Part shown: piece after piece, positions 1 through 10,804 of the stretch
Numbering within the stretch: position 1 is the first letter of the stretch
How the letters are laid out: every line of letters starts with the position of its first letter
Assembly: GCA_030583705.1 (NCBI GenBank)
Contig: CP129471.1
Coordinates: 238,506-302,505, forward strand
Length of the DNA stretch: 64,000 nucleotides
Origin: Patescibacteria group bacterium
GTDB lineage: Bacteria > Patescibacteriota > Patescibacteriia > Patescibacteriales > Patescibacteriaceae
Direction of reading: 5' to 3'
The notes under the pieces: generated by a model
What the model was told of the DNA's origin: nothing
The model's input: only the letters and a program-made list of their open reading frames with translations
Databases searched by the model: none
Made by a program: the position numbers and the translations under genes

Positions 1-6
1 AATGTC

Positions 7-36
7 ATAAACCCGCCAAGCGCTTGGCGGGTTTAT
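7..36. terminator. Bidirectional intrinsic terminator at the 3' end of gyrB
   Basis: A perfect inverted repeat has arms at 7-21 and 22-36, with GC-rich cores CCCGCC and GGCGGG flanked by A and T runs. It lies 40 nt past the gyrB stop on the minus strand. Its symmetry means it could also terminate a plus-strand transcript entering from outside the window. Confidence 0.85.
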
Positions 37-76
37 TGTTTTAAGACTTTAAGATACTTAAATTTTATTGATTTTT

Positions 77-2173
<2,097 letters not shown>

Positions 2174-2235
2174 TTAATTATTTTTTCTTTATTTTTCTTT
2201 AACACTAGATGAGATAAAATTTAATCTAAGATTTA

Positions 2236-2412
2236 ATGATTAAACTCTTTTGGCGAAAAATAAAGGAGGCGGCAGAAAGCTTAAGCCTCAGCTTTATTTT
2301 AGCAAAGATTTTTGCTTTAAGCAAGCTTTTAAGTAGCCTTGTATGGCTCTTTTTAAGAGCTTTTTACTTGCTCCAATCGGCCTATTGTGGTATATTGGAG
2401 GTATGTTTATAG
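2236..2412 (+). CDS. Possible small membrane-associated protein (58 aa)
   Basis: An open frame of 58 codons starts at ATG 2236 and ends with TAG at 2410-2412. It therefore overlaps the preferred start of the DUF3160 gene (2403) by 10 nt, an arrangement common for translationally coupled genes. The predicted peptide has a basic N-terminus (KLFWRKIK), followed by an amphipathic to hydrophobic stretch rich in Leu, Ser and Phe from about residue 16 to 50. It resembles nothing I know. The frame also contains the promoter proposed for the DUF3160 gene, which argues against strong coding constraint. It may be a chance ORF. Confidence 0.3.
   Translation: MIKLFWRKIKEAAESLSLSFILAKIFALSKLLSSLVWLFLRAFYLLQSAYCGILEVCL
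2368..2396 (+). promoter_or_regulatory. Promoter giving a leaderless DUF3160 mRNA
   Basis: A -35-like TTGCTC (2368-2373), a 17-nt spacer and an extended -10 (TGG then TATATT at 2391-2396) place the transcription start at about 2402-2403, on the ATG itself. GGAGGT sits directly against the ATG, too close to act as a Shine-Dalgarno sequence. This supports the start at 2403 over the upstream ATG at 2343. Confidence 0.5.
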
Positions 2413-4721
2413 AGAAAAAAACCGAACATGAACTTCGTCCGGAAGGGGGACTGCCTTCTTATTCGGCCAAAGATCCTTGGTACGGTAAGAGAAAGAAAAT
2501 TCTAATTTTTGGTATAGCTATTTTGGCTGTCATGCTAATGGCTGGTTTTTGGTTAATGGCTTTAATGAAAAACGACTCGGAAGATCTTTTACCGAGTGAT
2601 GCTGAAGAGCAGGGTGTTTTACCCGGCACCCTTGAGCCTTCTGAAGACTCCCAAAATAATAATGGGCAGGGTAATTCAGATATTAAAGCTGAAAGTATTT
2701 TATTTGGAGATTATTACGAGCCTTTTGATGAACCGCTTGAGCTTAACTTAAATCCAGTAGAATTACCGCTTAATGTTAAGACTGATGTGGCTAATTATCA
2801 TGAAGTAGCTAGACGGATTAATCTTGATCCAGTGATTGATAACCTTAATAGGGACGGTTTTGCGGTTTTGGATAATCAATTACCAGGTGATGATTTTTTT
2901 GCGCTATACAGGGAATTAGGTTCTCGTTCTTTACCTTATCTTATTACTTCTGACTTCTTAGTTTATTACCATCAAAATGTTTTAAAAAATACCTATAAAC
3001 AAGTGGAAGCTTTTTTCTTTTATGAAACCCTTTGGTCTTTTAATAAAACCTTATTTGATCAAGCTAATGCTCGTTATCTGGCTCGTTTAAATCAGGTTGG
3101 ACAAGTTAATGATCCGCTTTTAGAAGCTGCTAGACTGGAAGCCGCTTATTTTGCCACTGCTTTATCTGTGCTATCTCCCAAGGAAGGACAAATTAATCCC
3201 AATGAAGACCTTAATGATAATCGGACTTTTCGTCCCAGCGAAGTTCGTCGTTTTACTTTTGAGATTCCGGCTTATTTGGAAGGCGATGTTAGACAGGAAT
3301 TGTCTTTAATCGCTTCTGCTTCTTCTTCTGAAAAATCTCCGGTTTTACTTTACCAAAGAAATTATCGTGATTTTATTGTTCCTCCTCAGTATTCGTCTAA
3401 TGCTAAATTACGTAATGCCTATTTGGCTATTCGTTGGCAAGCTTCTTTGTTCCCAATGTTTTATCAAGATGAAGATTGCAGTGAGTGTCTTTTAGATAGA
3501 GATGATTGGGTGATTAATCAGACGGCGGCTTATTTGCTTTCGGCTGATATTGCATCCGACCAATTTTTAAAAAACGAGTGGGCCAAGATTTACAAGGTAG
3601 TGGCTTGGTTTGGTGGACTGCGTAGTGATTTGACTTATTTGCATTATGAAGAAGCTCGCCATAAACTTTTTCCAGAAGAAACACCAGAGGATATTTTTGC
3701 TGAAGATGTTTTTTCCAAACTACTCTCTTTAAGAGAAGAGCTTAAAGCTAAACAATTTGGCCGGGCTGAAGGCTCTTTATCCCGAAGTGGAGTTGATCAG
3801 TTGGGTATGCGTCTTTTACAAAGCGCTTATTGGCCGAGTGAATATCTTTTTAGTCGCTTAACTTTTGCTGAAGTAGGCGAACATTTAACCACTGACCCTA
3901 GTAAAGCTAATTTTTTAACGGCCTGTCGGTTAGCAGAATCACTTTTTCGTTGTCGCGGTATAGGTTATGATTTACTAGCCTTAGTGGCTGAGAAAGATTT
4001 GGAGAGCGCTTGGTTAAAAGACAATATGTCTTATCGTTTATATTCTCAAAGACAAAATGAGCTTAAAAATGAACTTTCTTTGTTTAATAAATATAGTTGG
4101 TATGGTAATAATTTTTGGACAACCCTTTCTTTGGCTGGTTCATTAGTTAATGGAGAAGAGCTTTTCCCTTACCAAAAAAATATTCGCTGGCATGAAAGAT
4201 TAGCTTCTAGCGCCTTAGCTTCCTTATCTAACCTTGCCTCTTCGGCCGATCTTTGGCAAGTAGATAGAGAAGCTGTGGGTGGATTGGAGATTGTCGGAGG
4301 TCAAGATGATTGGCTTTATGTTGAGACTAATCTTGATTTTATAGAAGAGCTGGCGGCTACCACTAAGATGGTTCATCGGGCGTTGGTTGATCTTGGGGTA
4401 GTTAGGGAAAATGATCCCGAACTTAGTGAGCTTTATAATCAATTAATGACAGTTAGAAGAGTGGCCAGGGCACAGATGAGCGGTGAAGAGCCTGAGGTCG
4501 GAGATTTACAGGCCTTAGCTGATTTGGTTAGCAAGTATAGAGTAACGGAAAGTCGCAGTGGTTTAGTTAAACAAGAATTTATTAATCCTTCGGATAGTAG
4601 TGTGCATGTTGTTAACCAAAATATAAAACCCTTGCGCCTGCTTTTATCTTTGCATAAAAGGGATGATAGAATAATTTTAAATGTCGGGCCAATTTTCTCT
4701 TATAGAGAAATAGTGCCTTAG
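2403..4721 (+). CDS. DUF3160-family membrane-anchored exported protein
   Basis: Function is unknown. The family assignment rests on the conserved region that begins about 110 residues in, with a segment reading LPYLITSDFLVYYH, and on the closing VGPIFSYRE motif, both of which I recognise from DUF3160 proteins. An N-terminal transmembrane helix (about residues 32-52) is followed by an acidic, Asn-rich linker and a helical domain of roughly 650 residues that should lie outside the membrane. An in-frame ATG exists at 2343, but a promoter ending at 2396 favours ATG 2403. The stop lies 24 nt before the next membrane-protein gene, and RodA follows that, so the three probably form one operon connected with the cell envelope. 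Confidence 0.75.
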   Translation: MFIEKKTEHELRPEGGLPSYSAKDPWYGKRKKILIFGIAILAVMLMAGFWLMALMKNDSEDLLPSDAEEQGVLPGTLEPSEDSQNNNGQGNSDIKAESILFGDYYEPFDEPLELNLNPVELPLNVKTDVANYHEVARRINLDPVIDNLNRDGFAVLDNQLPGDDFFALYRELGSRSLPYLITSDFLVYYHQNVLKNTYKQVEAFFFYETLWSFNKTLFDQANARYLARLNQVGQVNDPLLEAARLEAAYFATALSVLSPKEGQINPNEDLNDNRTFRPSEVRRFTFEIPAYLEGDVRQELSLIASASSSEKSPVLLYQRNYRDFIVPPQYSSNAKLRNAYLAIRWQASLFPMFYQDEDCSECLLDRDDWVINQTAAYLLSADIASDQFLKNEWAKIYKVVAWFGGLRSDLTYLHYEEARHKLFPEETPEDIFAEDVFSKLLSLREELKAKQFGRAEGSLSRSGVDQLGMRLLQSAYWPSEYLFSRLTFAEVGEHLTTDPSKANFLTACRLAESLFRCRGIGYDLLALVAEKDLESAWLKDNMSYRLYSQRQNELKNELSLFNKYSWYGNNFWTTLSLAGSLVNGEELFPYQKNIRWHERLASSALASLSNLASSADLWQVDREAVGGLEIVGGQDDWLYVETNLDFIEELAATTKMVHRALVDLGVVRENDPELSELYNQLMTVRRVARAQMSGEEPEVGDLQALADLVSKYRVTESRSGLVKQEFINPSDSSVHVVNQNIKPLRLLLSLHKRDDRIILNVGPIFSYREIVP

Positions 4722-4745
4722 AGTTTTAATTATTTGATTTAATTT

Positions 4746-5669
4746 ATGAGTTTTAATAAATCATCAATTAGGGAGTCTCCTGAAAAAAAGCAAGATTCTG
4801 ACCATTCTTTAGGTAGTGAGGTTTCGGATAGACAGCTTAATTTCAGTCTATGGTTTATCCGTCATCAAGCTCGCTTATGGATGGGAGTTTTAGTTATTTT
4901 ATTAGTCGTTGGAGCTTCTACTTTGGGTTATTCTTTATTTAAATTCGGTCATTATCTTATTTTTGGGCTAGGAGAAGATCAGCGCTTACAATTTGAGTTG
5001 TCTTCTTCTCCTAATCCATCGTTTGATAGACAAAATTTTTTTGATAACTTTTATTATTCTCCGGTAACAGTAATTGCCTTTGATTCAGAAAAATCTGATC
5101 TGGTGGCCTCAGTCGGTAATGAAAACAGTCGCTCGGTGGCTCGTTTTAATTATCGTTTTGAATATAACGGAGAAAGATTAGATGGAGGAGAGAGCTTTGT
5201 CTTACCAGGAGAAACAAAATATTTAATTTCCCTAGCTCAGCCCCTTAGTAGCTTGGCGGGAGTTGAGTTGATTATTGAAGATCTTCGTTTTCAAAATTTA
5301 AGCCCAAGACTTATTCCTGATTGGCAACAATATCGTCTTGACAGACTTGATTTTTTAATTGAAAAACCAACTTTTGTACCTGGTTCGGCTAATCCTTTAT
5401 CTGAAAGAGTTAATTTAAGCGAGGTTCGTTTTAATATCAGTAACCAAACAGCTTACGGTTATCGCAATGTACCTTTATTGATAGTTTTAAAAAGGCAAGG
5501 TGAAACAGTGGGGGTTAACAGGCATTATTTAAGTGATTTTTATTCCGGGCAATCAAGAGCTGTTACTTTGGTTTGGCCAGGTAGACTTACGGCAGTTGAT
5601 CAGATTGAGGTTTTGCCTGATCTTGATATTTTTGATGAGAATGTTTATTTGCGTTATTTTGCCCGTTAA
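4746..5669 (+). CDS. Uncharacterised single-pass membrane protein
   Basis: This 307-residue protein matches no family I can name. It has a polar, charged N-terminus of about 40 residues, one long hydrophobic segment (about 42-75), and an external domain that looks beta-rich. The external part has many alternating hydrophobic and polar residues and a run of short strands near 105-300. No catalytic motif is evident. The stop codon is 2 nt before the rodA start, so the two are almost certainly co-translated. A structural partner of the elongation or cell-shape machinery is a reasonable guess from position alone. Confidence 0.7.
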   Translation: MSFNKSSIRESPEKKQDSDHSLGSEVSDRQLNFSLWFIRHQARLWMGVLVILLVVGASTLGYSLFKFGHYLIFGLGEDQRLQFELSSSPNPSFDRQNFFDNFYYSPVTVIAFDSEKSDLVASVGNENSRSVARFNYRFEYNGERLDGGESFVLPGETKYLISLAQPLSSLAGVELIIEDLRFQNLSPRLIPDWQQYRLDRLDFLIEKPTFVPGSANPLSERVNLSEVRFNISNQTAYGYRNVPLLIVLKRQGETVGVNRHYLSDFYSGQSRAVTLVWPGRLTAVDQIEVLPDLDIFDENVYLRYFAR

Positions 5670-5671
5670 AT

Positions 5672-6763
5672 ATGCGACGTTTACTACTTTTTTTTCGTAA
5701 GATAGATTGGCTCTTTATCGGGCCGATTGTTATATTGATCAGTTTCGGTTTATCTGAGATTTACAGCATGGGCCTGGGACAAGGACAGGGTTCTTTTATT
5801 GAAAGACAGTTAATCTTTGCCGGTTTTGGTTTACTGGTATTTTTTATTTTGGCTGGTTTGGATTATCATCATGTTTCTTCTTATCATGGTTATCTTTATC
5901 TGGGAGCGCTTTTTCTTTTACTAGCGGTTTTATTTTTTGGGCAGACAATTAGCGGAACTAAGGGTTGGTTTGGTTTTTTCGGTTTAGGAATCCAGCCAGT
6001 GGAGTTTGCCAAACTGGCTTTATTGATTTTCTTGGCTCGTTATTTTTCTAAAGTTTCTCCAAACAACAGACCGCTTAAGCATTTATTTATTACCGGTGGA
6101 GCTGCGGCTTCTTTGATTTTTCTGGTTCTTTTACAGCCTGATTTTGGTTCAGCCATGGTTTTATTCTTCCTGTGGTTTTTGATGATTATAGCGGCTGGTT
6201 TTAAATTTAAATACATTTTAAGTCTTATTTTAATCGGACTTTTGCTTTTTAGCATAGCTTGGCAGTTTTCTTTTAAAGATTATCAGAAACAAAGAGTTAT
6301 GACTTTTTTAAGCCCAGCTTCCTCTTCGGCTGATTATAATGTTAGGCAAGCAATTATTGCGGTGGGTGCCGGTGGTCTTTATGGCAGGGGACTGGGTTTT
6401 GGTTCACAGTCTCAGTTACGTTTCTTACCAGAGGCTAATACTGACTTTATTTTTGCGGTTATTGCCGAAGAATTGGGCTTTATTGGAGTGTTAGTGGTTT
6501 TAGCTTGTTTTGGCCTTATTTTCTATCGTTTAGCTTCATCTGTTCCTAGAATACGTAGTTATTTCGGCTCTTTGGTAATTGTTGGTGGGGCTGGCTTGAT
6601 TTTTTTACAAATGTTTGTTAATATAGGCATGAACATGGGAATTTTGCCAGTGGTTGGTTTACCCCTGCCGTTTGTCAGCTACGGAGGCAGTTCCTTGATT
6701 ACTGGTTTGGCTATGGCCGGCATTATGCAAAGTATCATGATGCGAGCCACCACCAAACGCTAG
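5672..6763 (+). CDS. rodA: RodA/FtsW-family SEDS peptidoglycan glycosyltransferase
   Basis: SEDS proteins polymerise lipid II into glycan strands in the membrane, usually paired with a class B penicillin-binding protein. The 363 residues form about ten transmembrane helices. Family signatures are visible: GTKGWF followed by QPVEFAK near residue 110, LQPDFGSA near 160 carrying the catalytic-type Asp, and GLPLPFVSYGGSS near the C-terminus. Length and the GTKGWF form fit RodA (elongation) better than FtsW, although the two are hard to separate without a tree. It follows the upstream membrane gene by 2 nt, and the bL25 gene begins 37 nt downstream. Confidence 0.93.
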   Translation: MRRLLLFFRKIDWLFIGPIVILISFGLSEIYSMGLGQGQGSFIERQLIFAGFGLLVFFILAGLDYHHVSSYHGYLYLGALFLLLAVLFFGQTISGTKGWFGFFGLGIQPVEFAKLALLIFLARYFSKVSPNNRPLKHLFITGGAAASLIFLVLLQPDFGSAMVLFFLWFLMIIAAGFKFKYILSLILIGLLLFSIAWQFSFKDYQKQRVMTFLSPASSSADYNVRQAIIAVGAGGLYGRGLGFGSQSQLRFLPEANTDFIFAVIAEELGFIGVLVVLACFGLIFYRLASSVPRIRSYFGSLVIVGGAGLIFLQMFVNIGMNMGILPVVGLPLPFVSYGGSSLITGLAMAGIMQSIMMRATTKR

Positions 6764-6800
6764 GGCTTTGTCCCTTATTTTATTTATTAGAAAAATATAT

Positions 6801-7439
6801 ATGTCAGAGGCTATTGTTTTATCCGCCGAATTAAGAAAAGAGCGGGTTACTGATAAGAAAGATTTTATTCCGGCCGTAGTCTACGGTTCAGGTATGGAAA
6901 ATACTTCTTTAGTTCTTAAGAGAAATGATTTTGAAAAAGTTTTTGCCCAAAGTGGAGAATCCGGACTTTTATCTTTGCAGATAGAAGGTGGTAAAACCGT
7001 ACCGGTGATTGTTAAAGATTTTCAAGCTGATCCGGTTAAGCACCGTATTATGCATGTGGACTTTTTCATGGTTAACATGAAAGAAAAAGTTATAGCTGAA
7101 GTAAATTTGGATTTTGTTGGAGAAGCACCAGCCGCCAAAACTTATGGAGGTATTGTGATTAAAAGTCGCGATACGGTGGAAATTGAATGTTTACCAAATG
7201 ATTTAATGCAGAAAATGGAAGTTGATTTATCTGTTTTGGAAAATCTTGGAGATGCCATTTATCTTAAAGATCTTAAGTTACCAGACGGAGTTAATATTAT
7301 TGGTGAAGCTGAGGAGGTTATTGCTAACGTTGTAGAGCCTCGTAAGATTGTTGAAACAGCTGAGGTTACGGAAACTACTACATCTGAGAAAGAAGAGAAA
7401 GAGGAAGGTGATAAAAAAGAGGAAGAGACTAAGGAATAA
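6801..7439 (+). CDS. rplY: Large ribosomal subunit protein bL25 (CTC form)
   Basis: bL25 binds 5S rRNA in the large subunit. This is the longer CTC (general stress protein) version: an N-terminal 5S-binding domain (about 1-90, with the AVVYG segment), a C-terminal beta domain (about 95-185), and a highly acidic Glu/Lys tail of about 25 residues. The start is set at ATG 6801, which gives the standard N-terminus; an in-frame TTG at 6768 would add 11 hydrophobic residues not seen in the family. The 212-residue length fits CTC proteins. The gene ends at a bidirectional terminator shared with prmC. Confidence 0.92.
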   Translation: MSEAIVLSAELRKERVTDKKDFIPAVVYGSGMENTSLVLKRNDFEKVFAQSGESGLLSLQIEGGKTVPVIVKDFQADPVKHRIMHVDFFMVNMKEKVIAEVNLDFVGEAPAAKTYGGIVIKSRDTVEIECLPNDLMQKMEVDLSVLENLGDAIYLKDLKLPDGVNIIGEAEEVIANVVEPRKIVETAEVTETTTSEKEEKEEGDKKEEETKE

Positions 7440-7466
7440 CAAGATAATAAGACAGTGTTGTATAAT

Positions 7467-7492
7467 AAAAAACCCGCTTTAGCGGGTTTTTT
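7467..7492. terminator. Bidirectional terminator between rplY and prmC
   Basis: A hairpin with arms AACCCGCT (7471-7478) and AGCGGGTT (7481-7488) is flanked by A and T runs. It separates the convergent rplY and prmC genes and can stop transcription from both sides. Confidence 0.85.
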
Positions 7493-7494
7493 GT

Positions 7495-8454
7495 TTAAAA
7501 CTCTATTTTTACCAATCTAATTTTTCCAGCCAGATCTTTTTTCCATTCTATCTTTTTAGAGCCTTCTTCTTTGGCTATTTTAATAAGAGGATTTTTTTGT
7601 CTGGGATTTATTTCACATAAGACAATAATCTTCTGATTATTTTCTTCTTTATTCTTTTTAATTATTTTAACTTTTTTTGGCTCTTTTAACTTTTTAAATT
7701 CTTTAAAATCTTTAAGCTCTTTGATCTCTTTAAAGAGTCGGCGGTAAATATCCAATCCATTGTAACCTCCGTCCAGGGCAATTACCGGCTCTTTTTTAAT
7801 ACTTGGCTCTTTGGCTATTTCTTTGGGCGTTAGGTAAGGCAAGTTAGCGGTAATAATGAGATTTTTTTGCAATAAACTTTTTGGTAGTTTTTTTAAAAGA
7901 TCACTTTTTATGAAGGTGATATTTTTTACTTTGTTTAATTTGGCGTTTTTTTTGGCAACAGACAAAGCCTTAGTTGAGATATCTAAAGCAAGGGTTGTTA
8001 TTTTAGCGTATTTACAAAGCGATATAGCCAGGCAACCAGAGCCAGTGCCTATGTCAATTAAGTATAAGGGGTGTTTTGGTTGTTCTTTTTTTAGGTTTTT
8101 AATTTCTTGCCAAGCTTCTTCTACTAACAATTCACTCTCCGGACGGGGAACTAGAACGTTAGAGTTAACTAAAAATTTCAGCCCATAGAATTCTTTTTCT
8201 CCGCTTAAATAAGCTAAGGGAGTATGCTCTTTTCTTTTTTTAACTAATTTAAAAAAAGATTGTAGCTGCCTTGCGCTTATTCTTTTTTCGGGATAAGAGA
8301 TAATTTTTATTCTGTTTGTTTTAAGAGTTAAGGCCATTAACAACTCGGCTTCCCAAAAGGGTTTTTCCAGCCCGGCATTTTTAAGGTCTAGGGAAGCTTT
8401 CTGGAGAGCTTCTTTAACAGTTAGGGCTATGGAGAATTTTTTAAGCCTTGGCAT
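7495..8454 (-). CDS. prmC: Release factor glutamine methyltransferase
   Basis: PrmC methylates the Gln of the GGQ motif in release factors. The 319-residue protein has the N-terminal helical substrate domain, the SAM-binding motif DIGTGSG (about 134-140) and the catalytic NLPY tetrapeptide (about 204-207), in the common NPPY/NLPY position. A Lys-rich low-complexity insertion lies at about 244-286, before the last strands. I chose ATG 8454, which overlaps the prfA stop by 14 nt and suggests translational coupling with its own substrate gene. An upstream ATG at 8496 would add 14 residues. Confidence 0.92.
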   Translation of the reverse strand: MPRLKKFSIALTVKEALQKASLDLKNAGLEKPFWEAELLMALTLKTNRIKIISYPEKRISARQLQSFFKLVKKRKEHTPLAYLSGEKEFYGLKFLVNSNVLVPRPESELLVEEAWQEIKNLKKEQPKHPLYLIDIGTGSGCLAISLCKYAKITTLALDISTKALSVAKKNAKLNKVKNITFIKSDLLKKLPKSLLQKNLIITANLPYLTPKEIAKEPSIKKEPVIALDGGYNGLDIYRRLFKEIKELKDFKEFKKLKEPKKVKIIKKNKEENNQKIIVLCEINPRQKNPLIKIAKEEGSKKIEWKKDLAGKIRLVKIEF

Positions 8455-9493
8455 TGCTTTGATCAAAATATTCTCTAAGCGAGATAATGATATCATCTAA
8501 ATTTCCCTCTAAAAGCGAGTTAATGGAGTGCCAGCTTTGTTTAATGCGATGATCGGTGATACGGTCTTGGGGGAAGTTATAGGTGCGGATTTTATCGCTT
8601 CTGTCGCCTGAACCGACTTGTTCTTTACGAGAGGCGGATTCTTCGGCTCTTTTTTTATCTTCAGCTTGTTGTAGTAACCTTGAACGAAGAACCTGCATGG
8701 CTTTTTCCTTATTTTGGTGTTGGGATTTTTGGTCTTGGCAAGAAACTATTAGGCCGGTGGGGATATGTAATATTCGGATAGCCGAATAAGTGGTATTAAC
8801 GCTTTGCCCCCCTGGTCCTGAAGAACAAAAAGTATCTATGCGGATATCGCTTGCTTTAATTTCAATATCCACTTCTTCAGCTTCCGGGAGTACCGCGACG
8901 GTAACGGTGGAGGTGTGTACTCGGCCAGCCTTTTCGGTTTCCGGAACTCTTTGGACGCGGTGGGTGCCACCTTCGTATTTAAGTCTTCCATAGACGCCGG
9001 AGCCTTCTACCGAGAAAATAATTTCTTTATAACCCCCTAAACCTATTTGGCTGGAATCTAAAATATCTACTTTCCAGTTTTGTTTTTCAGCATATCTTGA
9101 GTACATACGAAAAAGTTCAGCCGCAAAGAGAGCAGATTCATCACCACCTGTACCGGCCCTAATTTCCATAATGGCGCTTTTTTTATCCAAAGGGTTAGCT
9201 GGAAAGAGTTCTTCTTTAATTTCGGTCTTTAAGCGATTAATATCTTTTTCTAGCTCAAGATTTTCTTTTTCGGCCATTAAGCCAAGCTCTTCGTCTTGGC
9301 CTTCTTTAATCATTAGTTGGTTAGCTGCTAAATCTTTTTCCGCTTTTTGGAGTTTATCAATAAGGTTAATGGCATACTTAAGAGAAGCGTGCTTTTTGGC
9401 CGCTGCGTTAAGCTTAGAACGATCTGCCTGAACTTCGGGCTTAATCATTTCCTCTTCAAGCTCTTTAAGTTGTTGTTTAATCTCTTCGTACAT
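8441..9493 (-). CDS. prfA: Peptide chain release factor 1
   Basis: RF1 recognises UAA and UAG in the ribosomal A site and triggers peptidyl-tRNA hydrolysis. The 350-residue protein shows the catalytic GGQ (about 228-230) and, in the RVPETE context, the PxT anticodon-like tripeptide (about 184-186) that identifies RF1 rather than RF2. The start is set at ATG 9493, giving the standard MYEEI N-terminus. A longer frame to 9532 would run through the -10 box and add unrelated residues. A TATAAT lies only 9 nt upstream of the ATG, so the mRNA is probably leaderless. prmC overlaps the 3' end. Confidence 0.95.
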   Translation of the reverse strand: MYEEIKQQLKELEEEMIKPEVQADRSKLNAAAKKHASLKYAINLIDKLQKAEKDLAANQLMIKEGQDEELGLMAEKENLELEKDINRLKTEIKEELFPANPLDKKSAIMEIRAGTGGDESALFAAELFRMYSRYAEKQNWKVDILDSSQIGLGGYKEIIFSVEGSGVYGRLKYEGGTHRVQRVPETEKAGRVHTSTVTVAVLPEAEEVDIEIKASDIRIDTFCSSGPGGQSVNTTYSAIRILHIPTGLIVSCQDQKSQHQNKEKAMQVLRSRLLQQAEDKKRAEESASRKEQVGSGDRSDKIRTYNFPQDRITDHRIKQSWHSINSLLEGNLDDIIISLREYFDQSNAKA

Positions 9494-9502
9494 AATGGTT
9501 AT

Positions 9503-9508
9503 ATTATA
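9503..9508 (-). promoter_or_regulatory. -10 box of prfA, near-leaderless start
   Basis: On the minus strand a perfect TATAAT occupies 9508-9503 and the prfA ATG begins at 9493, leaving 9 nt. Transcription would start within about 3 nt of the ATG. I see no good -35. The box lies just downstream of the rpmE terminator. Confidence 0.5.
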
Positions 9509-9520
9509 GCAGTAAAAACA

Positions 9521-9578
9521 AAAACCCGACACCTTTTAGTTCGGCGACCTAAAGTCGCCCAACAGGATGTCGGGTTTT
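9521..9578 (-). terminator. rpmE terminator with a nested hairpin
   Basis: The outer arms AAAACCCGACA (9521-9531) and TGTCGGGTTTT (9568-9578) are perfectly complementary. Inside them a second hairpin pairs GGCGAC (9543-9548) with GTCGCC (9554-9559). On the minus strand the outer stem ends in a T-rich tract, as expected for an intrinsic terminator of rpmE. Confidence 0.75.
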
Positions 9579-9585
9579 AGAAAAG

Positions 9586-9918
9586 CTACTTTTTGTCCTT
9601 AGTGTCCGTGTTTTCAGCTTTAGTCGCTTTAACGGCTTTAGCTTTGGTATCAGGAGACTTTTTAACGGCCTTGGCAGCCCGTTTAGCGGTTTTACCGCGG
9701 ACGGATTTAAGATCAGACTTGGCCTTAACCTTAGCTTCAAATTTTTCAACACGACGAGCCGTATCAACAAATTTTTGTTTACCAGTATAAAAAGGGTGGC
9801 AACTTGAACAAAGTTCAACTTGCAGTTCCGGCATGGTTGAACCAGCCATAACAACAGCTCCGCAAGCACAGGTAATCTTAACTTCCGGATGATAAGTTGG
9901 ATGAATGTCTTGTTTCAT
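9586..9918 (-). CDS. rpmE: Large ribosomal subunit protein bL31, zinc form, long tail
   Basis: bL31 bridges the ribosomal subunits near 5S rRNA. The first 55 residues are a standard zinc-type bL31, with cysteines at 17, 19, 37 and 40 and the HPFYTGKQ motif. After that the protein continues about 55 residues as a Lys/Ala-rich basic tail, so at 110 residues it is longer than the usual 65-90. The start at ATG 9918 gives the normal MKQDIHP N-terminus; an upstream ATG at 9930 is possible. The gene has its own consensus promoter and a nested-hairpin terminator. Confidence 0.93.
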   Translation of the reverse strand: MKQDIHPTYHPEVKITCACGAVVMAGSTMPELQVELCSSCHPFYTGKQKFVDTARRVEKFEAKVKAKSDLKSVRGKTAKRAAKAVKKSPDTKAKAVKATKAENTDTKDKK

Positions 9919-9949
9919 AAAGAAAATCACAATAATAATAACTTAGTTG

Positions 9950-9978
9950 ATTTTATCATAAGAGGGTGGGGATGTCAA
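9950..9978 (-). promoter_or_regulatory. rpmE promoter
   Basis: On the minus strand a perfect -35 TTGACA (9978-9973), a 17-nt spacer and an extended -10 (TGA then TAAAAT, 9955-9950) sit about 30 nt upstream of the rpmE ATG. This is one of the strongest sigma-70 promoters in the window. Confidence 0.8.
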
Positions 9979-10016
9979 TAGTTTGTATTAGTCCAGGTAA
10001 TCTTCGCGATTCATTT

Positions 10017-10634
10017 TTATTTTTCTTGTATAATACTTTTAAATTGTTTAATTATTATGTCCTCGCCCTTTTTGTTAACAATTTTTAGGGCCTTTTGATA
10101 ATCAGGGTGCTTGGGATTTAATAAAGATTTAGATTTTTCCTTAGATAGTATTTCCGGCAAAATAACTTTAAGTAAGGCATAAACTATTATATGATTCTGG
10201 GTTAGCCTACTTTCTTCTTTATATTCTTTTCTTATAGTCTTCCAGTATTTTTCTATATTTTTATTATTTTCTTTGTCCGCTACAAATCTATGAATAATTT
10301 CATGAATGATTATTTCAATGAATTCATCATCACTTAATTTTTTACCATTCTTTTTGGTGGTTGATATTATTAAAGGGTATGACATTGCGTTAAGTCCTCC
10401 ACCAAAAACACAGGCCTCAAGATCTCTTGGAATATTTATACCAGTATTTTTTATTACTAGTTTAAAGATTTTGTTGTTTTTATTATTTTTATTCCAGAGT
10501 TTTTCCCAGTTTTTTATTTTATTCTTAACCTCTTTAATTGAAGGATATTTTGTTAGTTTTTTATCAGCAAAAAGTTGTCGCCTTTCTTGGTCTAAGGGAT
10601 AAGCGTATTTAAAGTATAGTTTTGGTATTTTCAT
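10017..10634 (-). CDS. Putative HEIIH zinc metalloprotease-like protein
   Basis: This is a 205-residue, Lys/Asn-rich protein without signal peptide or membrane helix. A HExxH motif, HEIIH at residues 111-115, sits at the end of a hydrophobic helix, as in zinc metalloproteases and related ImmA/SprT-like domains. A conserved-looking FGGGLNAMSYP segment lies at about 77-87. I do not see an obvious third ligand, so catalytic activity is uncertain. It is preceded by a strong promoter (10691-10719) that is nearly duplicated upstream of the tRNA-Leu gene. It does not match a family I can name. Confidence 0.65.
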   Translation of the reverse strand: MKIPKLYFKYAYPLDQERRQLFADKKLTKYPSIKEVKNKIKNWEKLWNKNNKNNKIFKLVIKNTGINIPRDLEACVFGGGLNAMSYPLIISTTKKNGKKLSDDEFIEIIIHEIIHRFVADKENNKNIEKYWKTIRKEYKEESRLTQNHIIVYALLKVILPEILSKEKSKSLLNPKHPDYQKALKIVNKKGEDIIIKQFKSIIQEK

Positions 10635-10690
10635 ATTAGTAGTATCTTGAGGAAGACTTGAGTTTTATCTGCTTTTAAATATAATAATAT

Positions 10691-10719
10691 ATAATAATAA
10701 AAAATAATGTAATTGTCAA
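10691..10719 (-). promoter_or_regulatory. Promoter of the HEIIH gene (copy A of a duplicated promoter)
   Basis: On the minus strand TTGACA (10719-10714), a 17-nt spacer and TATTAT (10696-10691) form a near-consensus promoter. The 31-nt block 10691-10721 recurs with two mismatches at 11295-11326, where it drives the tRNA-Leu gene. Confidence 0.7.
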
Positions 10720-10769
10720 AGAATTTTCAGTCTAAATGTTATAAAGTCAGTAATAATTAAAAAATAAAA

Positions 10770-10789
10770 AACAGACCCAGGGGTCTGTT
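10770..10789 (-). terminator. Terminator of the coiled-coil gene
   Basis: The arms AACAGACCC (10770-10778) and GGGTCTGTT (10781-10789) pair perfectly. On the minus strand they are followed by a T-rich run, 16 nt past the stop of the gene at 10805. Confidence 0.8.
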
Positions 10790-10804
10790 ATGAATATCTT
10801 AAGG

